Notes under the pieces: model-generated | Database searches by the model: none | What the model was told of the DNA's origin: nothing | Seen by the model: only the letters and a program-made list of their open reading frames with translations | Assembly (NCBI GenBank): GCA_001464425.1 | Contig: LNEK01000004.1 | Location: forward strand, 62,001 to 126,000 | Source: Alphaproteobacteria bacterium Ga0077535 | GTDB lineage: Bacteria; Pseudomonadota; Alphaproteobacteria; Caulobacterales; Aquidulcibacteraceae | Length of the DNA stretch: 64,000 bases | Reading direction: 5' to 3' | Shown: piece after piece, positions 55,620 to 64,000 of the stretch | Position numbering within the stretch: the first letter of the stretch is position 1 | Layout of the letters: each line of letters begins with the position of its first letter | Made by a program: the position numbers and the translations under genes

Positions 55620-55862
55620 ATGGATTGGGGTTCTCTTTTTTGCTGCGCGCTCTTGCTCATGATGGCGATCATTGTGCTGCGGCTGCTTTGGTATGGGTTG
55701 ATCATTTTGCTCGTGCTGGGTCCGCCCACTTATGCGGGCATTGTGGTCGGACACTTCGTCGGGGTTGAGTTCGATAGTGTTGGAACCGGTCTCCTCGCGG
55801 CAGTGATCATCTCAGGCTGTCTCATTGAGACTGCTCGCTACAGCTTGCGTCGGGTGCGCTGA
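55620..55862 (+). CDS. Small membrane protein
   Basis: An 80-residue hydrophobic protein with two or three membrane helices (CALLLMMAIIVLRLLWYGLIILLVLG; GTGLLAAVIISGCLIET). It lies 2 nt after one exported paralogue and overlaps the other by one base, which suggests a membrane partner for them. No family recognised. Confidence 0.65.
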   Translation: MDWGSLFCCALLLMMAIIVLRLLWYGLIILLVLGPPTYAGIVVGHFVGVEFDSVGTGLLAAVIISGCLIETARYSLRRVR

Positions 55863-56323
55863 TGGCTCGCTTGTCACGCCGTAAAGTCGTCGCCGCCTTG
55901 GGCTCGGCGCCCCTGCTCGCGAACGGCAAGTTCGCGGCTGCGGTTTCCACCGATCCCGTCCTCCTGCTGTGTGCTCACTATGGCGAACTCGTCCGCCGTC
56001 AGGAGCAGCTGATGCGCCAGTGGGGCGATCGCGAGGCGTGGCTCGGAGCCAACCGCGATTGGTTCAATCTCAGCAAAGACGCGCAGCGTGCGCTGCCAGA
56101 AGCACAGCTGCTTTACGCCATCGATGAGGAATACGATCGCTGTGTGCGCGCGGGCGTTCGCATCGTGCGTCGGTTGCGCGCTGTCCCGGCGCTTACGGTG
56201 GAGGGCGCTGCCGCCAAGCTCAGCGTCGTGTCGGAGGTTATTGACCCGGAGGATTATCCCGGCGCCCACCGCGTTCTACTGAGCACCATCGAGGATTTGC
56301 ACGCCATCGGCCGGAAAGGCTGA
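55862..56323 (+). CDS. Putative exported small protein, paralogue of 55138
   Basis: A 153-residue protein with a twin-arginine-like start (SRRKVVAALGSAPLLANG) and a helical body with RALPEAQLLYAIDEEYD and YPGAHRVLLSTIEDLHA. It matches the gene at 55138 in length and motif order, so the pair arose by duplication. Function unknown. The start overlaps the stop of the membrane protein gene. Confidence 0.65.
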   Translation: MARLSRRKVVAALGSAPLLANGKFAAAVSTDPVLLLCAHYGELVRRQEQLMRQWGDREAWLGANRDWFNLSKDAQRALPEAQLLYAIDEEYDRCVRAGVRIVRRLRAVPALTVEGAAAKLSVVSEVIDPEDYPGAHRVLLSTIEDLHAIGRKG

Positions 56324-56327
56324 CGCC

Positions 56328-56660
56328 ATGCGCAAGTGGCGCGCAACGGGCCGCGTGTTCGACCGCTTCGATGCCCTAATCTTTCTGAAGACCCCGCACC
56401 TGGATGTCGGCGCGTGGCGTTTACTCCACGTCGATACGCTAGGTTGCTATTGCGACCATGAGGGCCTGTGTGCGCAGATGGATCGAGCCCAGCGGCGCGG
56501 AGAGCTGGTCACGCTCCGGGGGTTTGCAACGCGGATTAAGCGTCCGGACCCAACAGGTGCGACGCATGAGCTTTCCTTGATTGTCACGAGCGTTCGGGTG
56601 CATTTCGTCAATGGGCTGCGGCGACTGCGAGCCGTGGGGAGCGGCGCGCGTGCGAGTTAG
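56328..56660 (+). CDS. Hypothetical protein
   Basis: A 110-residue unrecognised protein: RKWRATGRVFDRFDALIF at the start and THELSLIVTSVRVHFVNGLRRL near the end, with a Cys pair (LGCYCDHEG). It follows the exported paralogue by 4 nt and converges with the HTH gene, overlapping it by 4 nt. No signal peptide. Confidence 0.55.
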   Translation: MRKWRATGRVFDRFDALIFLKTPHLDVGAWRLLHVDTLGCYCDHEGLCAQMDRAQRRGELVTLRGFATRIKRPDPTGATHELSLIVTSVRVHFVNGLRRLRAVGSGARAS

Positions 56661-56962
56661 GCCTCACGCCCTTGGGTATCGCGGTCATTGGCGGGAAGCG
56701 GCAGGTGATCGTTTGCTGCCGGTCGCAATGGCTCGCCCGACGATTGGCGCGGCGCGCTGCATTGTTGGCGAAAATAGTCGAGCAGATCGCATTCACGGTA
56801 CATCGCGCGGGCGCCGACACGTGTGCACAGCGGCCCTTTGTTCTCACAGAAGAGCCGCGCCAGCGTTTGCGCCGACATGGAGAGACCGAGACCGGTGAGG
56901 AAGATCGCGGCGTCTTTGCGCGATAGCAGGCGATTGATGCGTTGCGGATCGATGCTGGTCAT
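56657..56962 (-). CDS. Excisionase-like HTH protein
   Basis: A 101-residue protein with an N-terminal MerR/AlpA-like helix-turn-helix: MTSIDPQRINRLLSRKDAAIFL (key part LLSRKDAAIFLTGLG) and TRVGARAMYRECDLLDYF, the usual end of an excisionase winged helix. AAGGAG six bases before ATG 56962 decides this start against a longer frame upstream. Probably a directionality factor or regulator of the element. Confidence 0.7.
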   Translation of the reverse strand: MTSIDPQRINRLLSRKDAAIFLTGLGLSMSAQTLARLFCENKGPLCTRVGARAMYRECDLLDYFRQQCSAPRQSSGEPLRPAANDHLPLPANDRDTQGREA

Positions 56963-57431
56963 GTCCAACTCCTTCTGAGCTATCCACAGGCATGCCGAGA
57001 CTCGACGCGAGTTGCGCTCCGTCAACGGACGCATCCGTGTCTCTTGACAGGCGTTCAACGGATGCCGCCAGCGACGGCAACGACGGGAGACGGCCCCGCA
57101 ACACGGGAAACAAGGAAGTGCCACCGTGCTCGCGCGCGCCAAGGGCAAGCGCGTGCCGCGCCGCGCTTCGCGCGTCCCTTGACGCGCACTGCGCGCGATG
57201 GCTGACGCGAAAGCGTCGGGCCGCGGGGCGTCCCTAACATAAGTCGACGACGCCTGCCGGCGGCGTCGACCACAGGGCTTAGGGAGGCTGTTGAACTGTA
57301 CCAGCAAGAGGCCCGGAAGGTGCCGGAGTCCCAAGAGGTCGCTGCTAAGACGATTGGCCGCAGCCAAATCAGCGTAGTTGAAACGTCAACCGCTTGAGCA
57401 AACTCGCTCGCGCCTTCGAGGACGCCGTTTG
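56963..57431. other. Intergenic region with a 28-bp hairpin
   Basis: No convincing gene. GTCGACGACGCC (57243-57254) and GGCGGCGTCGAC (57259-57270) form an inverted repeat with 11 of 12 pairs and a 4-nt loop. It lies between the excisionase-like gene and the second integrase, where an attachment or termination site would be plausible. Confidence 0.45.
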
Positions 57432-58523
57432 ATGGATGACGAACGCGTAGTGACCGTGCAGACTCTCCTGCTTCGGCGCCTGAATGAAATGCCGGTCGGA
57501 AAGCTGAATGACGCCAGCGCGTTGCGCCCCCTCGCGGTCGAAATTGTCAGAGCTTTCAAGTCGAGGAGGCGGCCCAGGGACGCGAGCGCGGCAGTAGACC
57601 CCGTGGTAGGTAGTGGGCCTACATTCGCTGCCGCTGCCCGCATCTACATTGACCTCCACAAGGACACGTGGCGCAATGAAAAGCATGCCGACCAATGGTC
57701 AAACACACTACGCGACTATGCGTTTCCGATCATCGGCAATCTGCCGGTCACTGACGTCGACATCGAGTCGATAACCAAGATTCTTGATCCGATCTGGACA
57801 AAGAAAACCGAAACAGCTTCTCGAGTTCGGGGGCGTGTCGAGCGAATACTCGATTGGGCCACTGTTCGAGGGTATCGAAGCGGACCAAATCCCGCTCGCT
57901 GGCAGGGCCATCTACAGATGGTGTTTCCATCCAGGTTTAAGGTGAGAAAGGTGCGCCACCACCCGGCGTTACCATTCTCCGAAATGCCGACGTTCATGGA
58001 GAAACTACGAGCGATGTCGTCAACGGGCGCGCGCGCTCTTGAATTCACGATCCTCACGGCGTCACGATCCAGCGAAGCTACGCAATCGCGATGGACTGAA
58101 TTTGACCTTGATCGGGCTATTTGGTTGGTCCCCGCCTCGCGCATGAAAGCCGAGCGTCCACATCGTGTGCCGCTCTCCACTGAAGCAATGTCGTTGCTTA
58201 AGAGAGCCGCGGAGCGAAACCGATCTCCCTGGGTCTTTCCCGGGCAAGGGAAACGCGGACCGGTCACGAATATGGTGATGCCAATGGTACTCCGTCGGAT
58301 GCATCGCGATGACATCACCGTACATGGCTTTCGGTCTTCCTTCAGAGATTGGGCTTCGGAAACTACAGATTATCCACGCGAGGTCGCCGAAGCCGCCCTC
58401 GCTCACGTGATTGGCGATAAAGCCGAAGCTGCCTATCGGCGTGGTGACCTTTTCGAGAAACGTCGCGATATGATGCAGGCTTGGGCAAACCACTGCATCG
58501 AATCCGCGTCGCCGGCATCATAG
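57432..58523 (+). CDS. Tyrosine integrase, second
   Basis: A 363-residue P4-type integrase catalytic protein. Arg is in ILTASRSSEATQSRW, the H-x-x-R in VHGFRSSFRDWA, the late His in LAHVIGD and the Tyr in AAYRRGDLFEKRR. The core-binding domain (IYIDLHKDTWRNEKHADQW) is normal, but the DUF4102 domain that usually fills the first 90 residues is replaced by an unrelated 50-residue start. ATG 57432 is chosen over a TTG 54 bases upstream. It may be N-terminally truncated. Confidence 0.82.
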   Translation: MDDERVVTVQTLLLRRLNEMPVGKLNDASALRPLAVEIVRAFKSRRRPRDASAAVDPVVGSGPTFAAAARIYIDLHKDTWRNEKHADQWSNTLRDYAFPIIGNLPVTDVDIESITKILDPIWTKKTETASRVRGRVERILDWATVRGYRSGPNPARWQGHLQMVFPSRFKVRKVRHHPALPFSEMPTFMEKLRAMSSTGARALEFTILTASRSSEATQSRWTEFDLDRAIWLVPASRMKAERPHRVPLSTEAMSLLKRAAERNRSPWVFPGQGKRGPVTNMVMPMVLRRMHRDDITVHGFRSSFRDWASETTDYPREVAEAALAHVIGDKAEAAYRRGDLFEKRRDMMQAWANHCIESASPAS

Positions 58524-58871
58524 CGCGAACAAAGTTAGCTCTCGCAGCTCGCCTCCGTGCGCCAGTCACAATCGTCTGCGGTATCCAATAGCGGTAGTCC
58601 GCATTTGCACGGTTGCAACATTGCCCGGGAGTTTTTGCATTTGGTATCTATTTGGTACCCAGCGAGAAACTTCTGAGCTGAGGCCAGTTAGGATGTTCAG
58701 CGAGCAATCTGAAATATTTCAAGATAACTGTAATCCGGTCAAAGCTCACCCCTACGATGTCAATGCGCGGCCCCTCCCCGGGTGTGCAAAGAATAGAAGT
58801 TGCTCCGGCACCCCTAAACTAAGCACCGCGATGCGGAGCCGAGATGTGCACTCTCCAGGTGACCACGGACC
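58524..58871. other. Intergenic region after the integrase
   Basis: No gene supported. A short direct repeat (TTTGGTATC / TTTGGTACC near 58639-58661) might be part of an attachment site. A 91-codon open frame here has no recognisable features and was not accepted. Confidence 0.4.
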
Positions 58872-59609
58872 GTGGACATATGCTCACGCACCGTGATCGC
58901 GAAGTGCGGCGAGCAGCGGGTGCACCATTGGGCGCACCTCGGCCAGCGGACCTGCGATCAATGGTGGGAGCCTGAAACTGAATGGCATCGCGCCTGGAAG
59001 CGCAAATTTCCGGACGCCTGGCACGAATACATCATGCGCGACGACAGCGGTGAAAAGCACATTGCTGACGTGCAGACGCCGGATGGCGTTGTCATCGAGT
59101 TTCAGCATTCGCATTTGCGAGACGAGGAGCGCTCAGCTCGCGAGCACTTCTACCGCGAGATGGTTTGGGTGATAGATGGATTGCGGTTACGCCGCGACTT
59201 TCCCCGCTTCGAGAAAGGTGCGCGCGATCTACGGCCGGTTCGGCAGGGCCTCTTCACGCATCCCTTTGCCGAGGAATTGTTTCCGAGCAACTGGCTAAGG
59301 GCGTCGGTGCCGGTGTTCTTCGACTTTGGCGCTGGGAGTGTATCACCCGGAGACGCATGCGGACCGATGTGGTGCCTCTTGCCCCAACCGGATGTCGGCG
59401 CAACCGTTTTGAGAATCGCACGAGAAACATTCATCCGCGCGGCGAGCGGGCGAGCTGAGCAGCTTCTCTTCCGGCAACTCCGAAAGCTGCGCGCAGAAGC
59501 GGTTACTGCTGAGCGGCGCAAGCAGGAGCAAGAACGGCTTCGCTATATCGCGGCGATGATGCGCGCTCGGGCAAAACGGGGATGGCGATACGGACGGCGT
59601 TGGCCGTGA
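58872..59609 (+). CDS. CoiA-like nuclease (PD-(D/E)XK)
   Basis: A 245-residue protein like competence protein CoiA. The N-terminus has CGEQRVHHWAHLG, normal for the end of the CoiA zinc-binding part; WEPETEWHRAWKRKFP follows; HIADVQTPDGVVIEFQHS has the D...ExQ nuclease residues; EHFYREMVWVIDG is the next family block. The start is GTG 58872. The protein seems to lack the first 30-60 residues of typical relatives, so it may be shortened. The basic, Arg-rich end is unusual. Confidence 0.7.
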   Translation: MDICSRTVIAKCGEQRVHHWAHLGQRTCDQWWEPETEWHRAWKRKFPDAWHEYIMRDDSGEKHIADVQTPDGVVIEFQHSHLRDEERSAREHFYREMVWVIDGLRLRRDFPRFEKGARDLRPVRQGLFTHPFAEELFPSNWLRASVPVFFDFGAGSVSPGDACGPMWCLLPQPDVGATVLRIARETFIRAASGRAEQLLFRQLRKLRAEAVTAERRKQEQERLRYIAAMMRARAKRGWRYGRRWP

Positions 59610-59753
59610 AGGATCAGCCAAGGCCGGGCATGTTTAACATTTTCGGTCGGATGCCTTGGACCGATGCCAATATAGACCGCACCCCGCCCGGGTAGCCGCA
59701 AAATGGAAACCCGTTCCTGGGTAAAAGCCTATGCCGAGGATGTCTAAATGTGC

Positions 59754-60644
59754 TTATTTTGAAATCCTGTTCGTGGCTCGGAGCACTAGTGTCAGGTACG
59801 CAAACATGCGCAAGAACACATAGTCGATGTCTGCGGCCTCTCGGAGGAGTTCCTGGTTGATCTCTGAGTGCCGTATCCTGAACGTATTCCCCATCTTGGT
59901 AAGAGCGGTCGACTCAACTTCGAGATTCTCCCGAAACGCGGAACCCGGAATCGCAACCCGATCGAGCAACGCTGCTGCGCTCGCGCGTTTGTCCGCTCCC
60001 GGTTCTAAGGTCTTGATCCTCTCGAAGGCATCCCACAATTTTTCGACTGCATCACGCCGATCTGCCAACTTGGGCGAGAGGAAAAGCCTCATCGCAGCGC
60101 CGAGTAAGGCGTCGGTCTCAGAATCCCCGTTGTTGGACGACTTCATCCAACTAAATGCATGAACGACAGGCGGTGGCAGTATGCGGCGCGCCGTTCCGTC
60201 GGTGTTGAGTTCTAACGCTATGCCGTTCCGGGCGAGGACAGCATTTACGTCAGCAACAAACTTCTCGAGACCGCGGTCTCTATCCCACGCCAAATGAGCG
60301 TGCCGAAAATAGCTGTGAAATCCGACCTCGTGCGGCTCACCGACACTCGCCGCGAAGAACTCAAGGATATCGAGTACTGTTGGTGCTAATGGCGTCTCAG
60401 ATGCCGACAACGGCCATTCGACGCCCGGCATGTCCGCGCAGAAGCGCAGTCGTAACGCACTCTCGTCACATCCTGCCGCCGCTCCGCCGTCTGGGCAGCG
60501 CTCGGGAAACCGCCACCCAACGGCTTCGCTGCTCAAGCTGCCAGTGATGACGCTGAACAAGCCGCCCCAGACGCGATCATCGATGGTCTCGATCGTGCGT
60601 GGGCGCGGCCCCTCCTCGCGATCAGTGAAGTATTGGTCTCCCAA
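59754..60644 (-). CDS. Unknown protein in the defence-type cluster
   Basis: A 296-residue protein. The C-terminal third is helical with TFRIRHSEINQELL and DIDYVFLRMFAYLTLVLR, features I have seen in abortive-infection-like proteins, but I cannot assign a family. The only start is TTG 60644; protein-like sequence continues a few codons upstream without ATG or GTG, so the N-terminus may be misjudged or broken. It follows the 189-residue protein by 97 nt, on the same strand as the DUF499 gene. Confidence 0.55.
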   Translation of the reverse strand: MGDQYFTDREEGPRPRTIETIDDRVWGGLFSVITGSLSSEAVGWRFPERCPDGGAAAGCDESALRLRFCADMPGVEWPLSASETPLAPTVLDILEFFAASVGEPHEVGFHSYFRHAHLAWDRDRGLEKFVADVNAVLARNGIALELNTDGTARRILPPPVVHAFSWMKSSNNGDSETDALLGAAMRLFLSPKLADRRDAVEKLWDAFERIKTLEPGADKRASAAALLDRVAIPGSAFRENLEVESTALTKMGNTFRIRHSEINQELLREAADIDYVFLRMFAYLTLVLRATNRISK

Positions 60645-60741
60645 ACGAAGCCACCTCTCAACATGCTTTGTAGCATCTCAAACGATGCTCTCCAATTGTG
60701 GGGAAGAGTAACAACCGAGCCGCGCGCACAGCGAACCCGCG

Positions 60742-61311
60742 CTAAGCAAGCCTGGAACTCAGCCCGAATTGCACCACCTCGCGTAGCGCGGCGGCCGAAG
60801 CTCCCTGCGGATGACGCGAAGCGAATGCCAAAACCAGATGCCCGCGTGAGGTCGTGTAAGTGCCGGCGCGCACTTCCGCTCCAGCAGACGCCAGCCCACA
60901 CTTTTCCTCGTCCGTTTTCGGAAAGGCCGCCCACGCTTTTTCAGAGAATACAAACAGCTTGTTCGGTTGGTGCTCTTCTAGGATTTGCCACAGACGGCCG
61001 CACGCGCGTTCGTTCTCGTCAGTTGACGCCACTGCGAACTTGTCCTCGCTTGCACCGATGATGGCCGGCACAAAATTGAAAAACAGCACACGCTCCCAAA
61101 ATGCCGCCCTGTCGTCGTAGTCGAATGCACGCGCAATCGCTGTGAAAAATCTGTAGGAGGCTGCGCCCGATATGACGTCACCGACGATATCGATAGTCAG
61201 CCCGTCGTGATCACGGTGGTCCGAGTAGTGAGAGTAACCGCAAACTGCGACTCGTTCCCCTGCTATCCCCTCATCGTAGAGCGGCGGCCGCCAGCAACGA
61301 TGTTCAATCAT
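60742..61311 (-). CDS. Possible uracil-DNA-glycosylase-fold protein
   Basis: A 189-residue protein with VAVCGYSHY near the N-terminus, FWERVLFFNFVP in the middle, LFVFSEKAW, and FASRHPQGAS near the end. That order (GxSHY, FxNFVP, VFS, xHPQ/S) resembles the uracil-glycosylase fold. ATG 61311 has AGGAGG five bases upstream. Activity is unproven. It lies between the DUF499 ATPase and the unknown protein. Confidence 0.45.
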   Translation of the reverse strand: MIEHRCWRPPLYDEGIAGERVAVCGYSHYSDHRDHDGLTIDIVGDVISGAASYRFFTAIARAFDYDDRAAFWERVLFFNFVPAIIGASEDKFAVASTDENERACGRLWQILEEHQPNKLFVFSEKAWAAFPKTDEEKCGLASAGAEVRAGTYTTSRGHLVLAFASRHPQGASAAALREVVQFGLSSRLA

Positions 61312-61437
61312 GCGCACCTCCTGGCGGTTTTTGCTGCTGGAGCACGATTGTCTGATCGCGAGCAGTCAGCCGCGCGCGGACACGGACGACCAAGACCATC
61401 CAAATCGTGGCCTTGGGACGGTAGCAGCTCTTCTAGG

Positions 61438-64000
61438 TCATTCCCAATCAGCGCTTTTCAATTTGAGACTGCGGGCGTTTTCGGAAACGGATCGCTTCAG
61501 ACTGTCACTGGCGCCTTCGGGAAACTCTGCTGACACCTCCACAACAACGCGGACATTCGCGTTTGGATCGGAACGCAGGACAGCGACGATTTCATCTGCC
61601 AATTGAACCATGTGCATCTTCGCAGTCGCAGGAGAAATTTCCGCTGTGGCGTAGAATGCTCTCGCGGACGACTGTGTCGGATTAACTCGCGCTTCAGCTA
61701 CGCCCCCGTGACTAGGCCTTTCTGTTTCTCCGATCCCGTACGAGGTCGAATTTGAGCCTTGCGAAGTAGTGGGCTCGGACGGAACGCGAGTGGCATCCTC
61801 AAAGGCCTTTGCAGCATCCGGCTCAATGAGGATCAGGGTATCCTCGAAGTCAGCGTCGCCGGCCCCAAAGCTGAACCCAACGTATCTCTTGCCCTCCTCG
61901 CCCTGAGCAACACCGAAGAAGTCCCTGCTCGCAGAGCCAACCCGGATCGCTTTTGCGAGGACGTCACGCGAACGCAGGCGCGGCATGTATAGGTAGCGCA
62001 GCGTATCTTCGAAGAACGCGGCCGCCTTCGCGGCGACCTGGCCGTCTTTCCAATAAAGCTCCTTGAGCTTTGCTTTCAAATGGATCGGTGACCACGTCGA
62101 AATGACAAGCTCGTTGTCTGAGCAGACGCGCTCTATCTCTCCGCCGATAGACCCCCCGCTTGTCGCGAGCACGAATGCCTCGACATGAGGTTTAGGATCC
62201 GTCGGCGAGTCTTGCGAAGGACAAAGCAGCCACTTGTAGCATTCGCGAGCCGCCCTCGGCAGCACGTCGTTGGCCGCGCGCAACTCTTTCTCAGCCTGAT
62301 TCTTTTGAAGCAGATCGATGTTGAGGCGCCCATCCTCAACGTCATCAACGATGGAGTTCCACGCCAAAGCCACACGCGCGGCATCGACAAGCCGCGAGAG
62401 CGACCCGTGGTCAGCGGCAAGAAACACAATGCGATTGCTGCGATATCTCGGCTTCACGCCATTCTTCGTGGCCGCCTCAAGCACTGCATCAAATGCTGGT
62501 CGCGTCTCGTCGCGTGAATACCAGTGCTCTGGCGGAAGCAAGACAAGTCGAAGTGCAGTGTCGTCGGGCAAATCCGCGTGAGGCGTGAAAACATGGACGC
62601 CATCAAAGATGGAGACGCCGCTAACCGCCTTCTTCAACGCCTCCGCGATTCTTCCGCGTACTTCCGTCTTCTCATCAAAGCGACGTTTGCGATCTTCCAT
62701 CTCGCGGCGGAGGTTGGCGCGCGTATCAAACCAAAAGCGTGTGTTCTCTTGAGATTTGTCGCCGGAGGTATTGAGATAGTGCAGTCGGTCTGCGAGTCGA
62801 TTCAGCGCGTCAGCATAAACCGATGACGACTGCCCAGCCTGGAGACAGCCCAAAATGATCCGAGCGCGGTCTAATCCGCGCGCGGCCACTTTCGTAACAA
62901 CTGAGGACGGCGCGCTGCCAAGGAAGACTGTTCTCGCGATCCGCCGCGCCGCGCCGATCTGACCGAAGCGTGGTTCCTTGTTTTCTAGCTCCACTGTCTC
63001 CGCGCGGTCGCCGTCAATGTCGCGCTCGATGACGGCATCCCACCCAGCAGGAAGATAATACGTGAGCTCGTTGCGACTGCTACCGTCATGCAGCGGCAAA
63101 CTGCCCGGCATGATCATCAAGTCTTTGTTGTCATCTTTCCAAAGACGATAGATGACCTTCGCCATGAGCTTGAGAACGCCGCGCGTGCGCTGAAACCCGT
63201 CAATCGTCGTCCAATCTTCATAGAGACGGTCGAAGACCTCGGGGTGTAGCGGATACGCTTGCAGAAGCCTGTCATAGTAGCGGCGCTCTTGCGTTTCGGA
63301 CGGTAGCTTTGCGCCCTCAGCGATGTACGTATCCGCGAACGCGCGGCACACGGCCTCTCGTGCCTTCTCATCCCGCACCGGTTCAAACAAACGGCGACGC
63401 ACAATTTCGAAGGCTTCCTCGGTAGCGACGGGCTTCCAAATGGCCTGCACCCGCCCGAAGGTCTTCTCCAGCGCCCGCAGCGCGGCGGCACCGCGCTGAC
63501 TGCCTGCTTCCAAATCCGATTCAGGCAACGAGGCGAGCACGATAGCGCGCGGGACCAGCTTAACGGCTTCGGTGAGCGCCTGAACAAAGGAAAGATTGCT
63601 GTCGTAGGTGCCGCCGCTGAGCGCCTGACCTTCGGGGAATTGCCGCACATACGCGACCAGTTCGTCTATCAGCACCACGCACGGCGAGTGACGCTCCAAG
63701 AGGTCCCGCAGCACGTCCTTGCCCGGCGATGTACCGGTGGCATCCGATTCCGCGACGAGCGCAAACGCTTCCGAACCACCGAGTTGCCAAGCAAGCTCGC
63801 CCCAAAGCGTATTGACGACTTGCTGCCCACGTTTCCATGGCTGTCCCGGTCCGTGGGCGGTGCCGTCAATGACTGCTACCCGCGCTTGCGGCACATCCAT
63901 CAACCCCGCGCGATCAACAAGCGCTTGAACGCCTGCAAGGTCGGACAGCGCTGATTTTCGTGTGGCGAGGTGATAGACCGCCAGCATGGTGTGGGTCTTA
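61438..64000 (-). CDS. DUF499 ATPase (partial, 5' end off window)
   Basis: At least 853 codons of a large AAA-like ATPase. The last bases of the window encode KTHTMLAVYHL, the end of the Walker A motif (the Lys and Thr are visible; the Gly residues lie outside). CVVLIDELVAYVRQF is Walker B. The rest matches the DUF499 family (YYLPAGWDAVIE, FTPHADLPDD). These proteins are commonly encoded with DUF1156 methyltransferases and helicases in predicted anti-phage loci. Upstream genes would lie to the right, beyond the window. The true start is not visible. Confidence 0.82.
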   Translation of the reverse strand, partial: KTHTMLAVYHLATRKSALSDLAGVQALVDRAGLMDVPQARVAVIDGTAHGPGQPWKRGQQVVNTLWGELAWQLGGSEAFALVAESDATGTSPGKDVLRDLLERHSPCVVLIDELVAYVRQFPEGQALSGGTYDSNLSFVQALTEAVKLVPRAIVLASLPESDLEAGSQRGAAALRALEKTFGRVQAIWKPVATEEAFEIVRRRLFEPVRDEKAREAVCRAFADTYIAEGAKLPSETQERRYYDRLLQAYPLHPEVFDRLYEDWTTIDGFQRTRGVLKLMAKVIYRLWKDDNKDLMIMPGSLPLHDGSSRNELTYYLPAGWDAVIERDIDGDRAETVELENKEPRFGQIGAARRIARTVFLGSAPSSVVTKVAARGLDRARIILGCLQAGQSSSVYADALNRLADRLHYLNTSGDKSQENTRFWFDTRANLRREMEDRKRRFDEKTEVRGRIAEALKKAVSGVSIFDGVHVFTPHADLPDDTALRLVLLPPEHWYSRDETRPAFDAVLEAATKNGVKPRYRSNRIVFLAADHGSLSRLVDAARVALAWNSIVDDVEDGRLNIDLLQKNQAEKELRAANDVLPRAARECYKWLLCPSQDSPTDPKPHVEAFVLATSGGSIGGEIERVCSDNELVISTWSPIHLKAKLKELYWKDGQVAAKAAAFFEDTLRYLYMPRLRSRDVLAKAIRVGSASRDFFGVAQGEEGKRYVGFSFGAGDADFEDTLILIEPDAAKAFEDATRVPSEPTTSQGSNSTSYGIGETERPSHGGVAEARVNPTQSSARAFYATAEISPATAKMHMVQLADEIVAVLRSDPNANVRVVVEVSAEFPEGASDSLKRSVSENARSLKLKSADWE

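Noticed and set aside
57290-57414. A short plus-strand frame (VELYQQEARKVPESQ) before the second integrase
   Set aside because: It looks protein-like, but I could not match it to a family or to the missing integrase N-terminus, so it was left unannotated.
58621-58896. A 91-codon frame after the second integrase
   Set aside because: No ribosome-binding site, no family resemblance, biased Pro/Cys/Ser composition, and it runs into the CoiA-like gene.
1-64000. CRISPR arrays and complete tRNA or rRNA genes
   Set aside because: No regularly spaced repeats and no complete tRNA or rRNA were found; only the 3' tRNA fragment at 50362-50406.

Overview
The window reads as chromosomal DNA of an alphaproteobacterium (high GC, ATGA/TGATG-coupled operons, bacterial-type FixJ and NarL regulators, paaABCDE plus a PaaR-like TetR protein). 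Caulobacterales/Hyphomonadales-like is my guess, not proven. About 1-46 kb is a dense metabolic chromosome. About 47-64 kb is an accessory region with three site-specific recombinases, a relaxase, a toxin-antitoxin pair and a defence-type locus running off the right edge.

Region by region. 1-7.1 kb: phenylacetate catabolism, with paaG-paaZ (minus) divergent from paaABCDE and a methyltransferase (plus). A perfect 14-bp palindrome sits inside the paaA promoter and a TetR gene follows. 7.2-15.2 kb (minus): D-threonine-aldolase-like enzyme, sugar-lactone oxidase, exonuclease III, PH-domain membrane protein, an alpha/beta hydrolase broken by an in-frame TAA, an intact hydrolase, a decayed PAS histidine kinase, and two intact response regulators. 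15.3-17.3 kb: a ferritin-like/4Fe-4S/double-CDGSH fusion protein. 17.3-21.9 kb: ABC exporter plus DesKR-like two-component system plus a BAAT-type hydrolase, with the same inverted repeat before the first and last transcription units. 21.8-28.7 kb (minus): his operon hisG-hisDB(fused)-hisH-hisA-hisF-hisIE-hisC, preceded by a previously unlisted His-rich leader peptide and a hairpin. 28.7-29.6 kb: tspO and a host-attachment-family gene. 29.7-42.3 kb: a branched-chain amino-acid superoperon ilvD-ilvC-ilvB-ilvM-leuA-leuC-leuD-leuB-ilvE, then proB-proA, preceded by a Leu/Val/Ile-rich leader peptide and a strong intrinsic terminator. leuA carries a frame-breaking short deletion. 42.7-47.3 kb: antiporter, GNAT, small hypothetical, membrane histidine kinase and nitroreductase.

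47.3-64 kb is mosaic: an IS30-type transposase remnant; a coupled DUF3489/62-aa/DUF2924/serine-recombinase module; a 45-nt tRNA(CAT) 3' fragment beside a tyrosine integrase (att site); higBA; an oriT-like repeat region and a DUF3363/VirD2-type relaxase; small exported or membrane cargo; a second integrase; a CoiA-like nuclease; and a minus-strand cluster of a DUF499 ATPase, a possible uracil-glycosylase-fold protein and an unknown helical protein that looks like part of an anti-phage locus.

The most informative new elements are the two amino-acid attenuators (his and ilv/leu), the HisD-HisB fusion, the paired operator-like sites around the DesKR-like system, the leuA lesion and the partial DUF499 locus. 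Several genes (hydrolase, kinase, leuA, IS30 remnant) carry short lesions. Real decay and assembly error cannot be told apart from sequence alone.
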